16,556 nt of DNA from Ectocarpus siliculosus. Its lineage: Eukaryota; Sar; Phaeophyceae; Ectocarpales; Ectocarpaceae. The notes under the pieces are model-generated. The model searched no databases and was not told where the DNA came from. It saw only the letters and a program-made list of their open reading frames with translations. Below, in pieces: positions 15,801-16,556 of this stretch (the stretch's first letter is position 1; the number at the start of each line of letters is the position of its first letter). The DNA lies in contig FN649758.1 in NCBI GenBank assembly GCA_000310025.1, positions 336,821 to 353,376 of the forward strand. The letters are read 5' to 3'. Made by a program: the position numbers and the translations under genes.

Positions 15801-16177
15801 ACACAAGGTTACGACCTAAGTGCACGGCCAAAAATAATTCTTCAGGGTGGGGTGTGAACTGTGACGCACTACTCACAGAGCTCTCTCATTTAACGTTATT
15901 CTCTATCTTTCCGTCAGTATCAGTTGCCGGCCTATCACAGTGTGCCCTACTCTCCGAGATGTTTGAATTGGATGAATGTGGATCTACAGTAGTCTAGGGG
16001 CGTAGCTCCGACCTTCGACTTATCCACAGCCCAATGAGTATCACGGCCGTGCCCGGCTCAAGACACTTCGGCACGGCGGCCTTTGCGGCCTTTCTTTCGC
16101 CGATCTTTCGTGTGCTTGGGGATCGCACCTTCGTCCCGGCTGCTGAGTGATTGCTTGTTTTTAGATCCTGAAGGCAT
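12657..16177 (-). CDS. Three-repeat (R1R2R3) MYB transcription factor, seven exons
   Basis: A nuclear DNA-binding regulator of the MYB3R / c-Myb type. Relatives in plants and animals act largely in cell-cycle gene control; the target genes here are unknown. Exons on the minus strand are 16177-16067, 15815-15542, 15171-14991, 14210-14108, 13849-13706, 13317-13087 and 12833-12657. All join in phase with GT-AG borders, giving about 406 residues. R1 has Trp at about 127, 147 and 190, with GRNAAQCLHRWKKVLEPG. R2 has Trp at about 203, 227 and 246, with IPGRMGKQCRERWFNHLSP. R3 has Trp at about 259 and 278 and Phe at 298, with FPGRTANDIKNRFNSS. A basic patch near the N terminus (KDRRKKGRKGRR) and basic C-terminal repeats could be nuclear-localisation signals. 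Oddities: a long insertion in R1, a widened first half of R2, and Phe for the last R3 Trp. An upstream ATG at 16264 would add 29 residues. Confidence 0.92.
13087..13317 (-). CDS. MYB exon 6 (rest of R3)
   Basis: 77 codons between ATCACAG and donor GTAAAA. KFFGPRWCEISRCVFPGRTA then NDIKNRFNSS completes R3. The Lys/Arg-rich tail after it (QSKRKNAATHK) is basic. Confidence 0.96.
13706..13849 (-). CDS. MYB exon 5 (rest of R2, start of R3)
   Basis: 48 codons, phase 0 at both ends, acceptor ACTAG, donor GTCAGA. KWSNIASYIPGRMGKQCRER then WFNHLSPTLKKAPWTSQEED is textbook R2-R3 sequence. Confidence 0.96.
14108..14210 (-). CDS. MYB exon 4 (end of R1, start of R2)
   Basis: Acceptor GAAAG, donor GAG|GTAGAT. 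WKKVLEPGVMKGHWTPSEDA links R1 to R2 in the canonical way. Two other phase-0 donors inside the exon (GTACAA, GTCATG) would shorten R2. Confidence 0.9.
14991..15171 (-). CDS. MYB exon 3 (R1 core with insertion)
   Basis: Acceptor TCTGCAG, donor GTACCT. EEDKVLRVIVVRDGEGGW is helix 1 of R1 with 19-residue Trp spacing, and GRNAAQCLHR is its recognition-helix region. Between them lie about 24 extra residues (roughly SSMAALHQ to PVVY). The exon ends with AG of an Arg codon completed by the next exon. Confidence 0.92.
15542..15815 (-). CDS. MYB exon 2
   Basis: Acceptor CACTTAG, donor GTGAGA, phase 1 at the end. It includes MFVEDLVSRVDATIGSSP and an acidic helix-like segment (EQHIRDIVDKIASRN), and ends with the opening of R1, GGAWL. 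The next exon continues HEEDKVL, giving the expected W-x-x-E-E-D. Confidence 0.82.
16067..16177 (-). CDS. MYB exon 1 (tentative)
   Basis: 37 codons from ATG (MPSGSKNKQSLSSRDEG...) to the basic run ending GRRAE, with donor GTGTCT. Phase 0 matches the next exon. A longer start at 16264 is in frame. If this exon is wrong, translation could begin at an ATG at 15728 in exon 2 without losing any MYB repeat. Confidence 0.5.
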
Positions 16178-16264
16178 ACTGTGACGAAGTTCAGAGTCAA
16201 TGGTGGCCGACGCAAGGGTTCGTTGGAGCACACACAGTTGTCGTCGAGCTCTACCACCAATCAT

Positions 16265-16457
16265 GCACTTCGAACCCGGGTAATGCCGACAGGTTGGTAT
16301 TGGCCGGGAAAGGTTGTGCAGAGCTGCTGTCTGGTTTGACGTTTCAATCTGTGCACGCGCAACATTTTGGTCGGAGGTTAGCTATGTTCTTCTTTGTCCG
16401 TTTCGCATTTCTCTCTCCCTCTCCCTCTCTTTCTGTCTCTGGCTGTCTCCGGCTGCC

Positions 16458-16556
<99 letters not shown>
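16265..16556. other. MYB upstream flank
   Basis: This should carry the MYB promoter and 5' leader. I recognise no core element. The outer half is CT/CTGT simple sequence running to the window edge. Confidence 0.5.
16407..16556. repeat. CT-rich microsatellite, pure (CT)n at 16474-16553
   Basis: Mixed CTCC/CTGT repeats turn into about 80 bp of pure CT reaching the window end. The full length is unknown. Confidence 0.97.

Noticed and set aside
1-16556. CRISPR arrays, operons, phage or bacterial defence systems
   Set aside because: All recognised genes are intron-split eukaryotic genes, and no regularly spaced repeats with unique spacers are present.

Overview
The window looks like nuclear DNA from an intron-rich eukaryote with a flagellated stage. 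A brown alga (Ectocarpus-like stramenopile) is my best guess. The guess rests on a BBSome gene split into at least 14 small exons by GT-AG introns of about 90-1,850 bp, a three-repeat MYB gene split the same way, roughly balanced GC, and many CT/CAG microsatellites. No rRNA, tRNA, CRISPR array, operon or recognisable transposon was found. Genes were identified by reading frames across splice sites and comparing them with remembered human and plant family members. No database search was run.

Layout: (1) Positions 1-969, minus strand: first coding exon of LSM6 (675-969), with its first intron running off the left edge. (2) Positions 970-1445: a 476-bp divergent promoter region shared with the next gene. 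(3) Positions 1446-9242, plus strand: BBS1, the beta-propeller subunit of the BBSome, essentially complete from ATG to TAA. All exon phases join, giving about 602 codons against about 593 in human. One joint (exon 5 to exon 6, across a ~1.8 kb intron full of G-runs and a 66-bp minisatellite) is not settled. (4) Positions 9243-12656: a 3.4-kb gap between convergent genes holding a long CT microsatellite, a GGTGCT-type array and a dispersed 75-bp direct repeat. (5) Positions 12657-16177 (or 16264), minus strand: a three-repeat (R1R2R3) MYB transcription factor in seven exons, about 406 residues. (6) Positions 16265-16556: MYB upstream flank ending in a long CT microsatellite that runs off the right edge.

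The three genes do not form a pathway. LSM6 is RNA-processing housekeeping, BBS1 belongs to flagellar membrane traffic, and the MYB is a nuclear DNA-binding regulator. The only likely functional coupling is the shared LSM6/BBS1 promoter. I see no clear new multi-gene system. The most unusual points are a long low-complexity N-terminal extension on LSM6, a 24-residue insertion inside MYB repeat R1, tandem basic repeats at the MYB C terminus, and a 75-bp repeat bracketed by 16-bp direct repeats.
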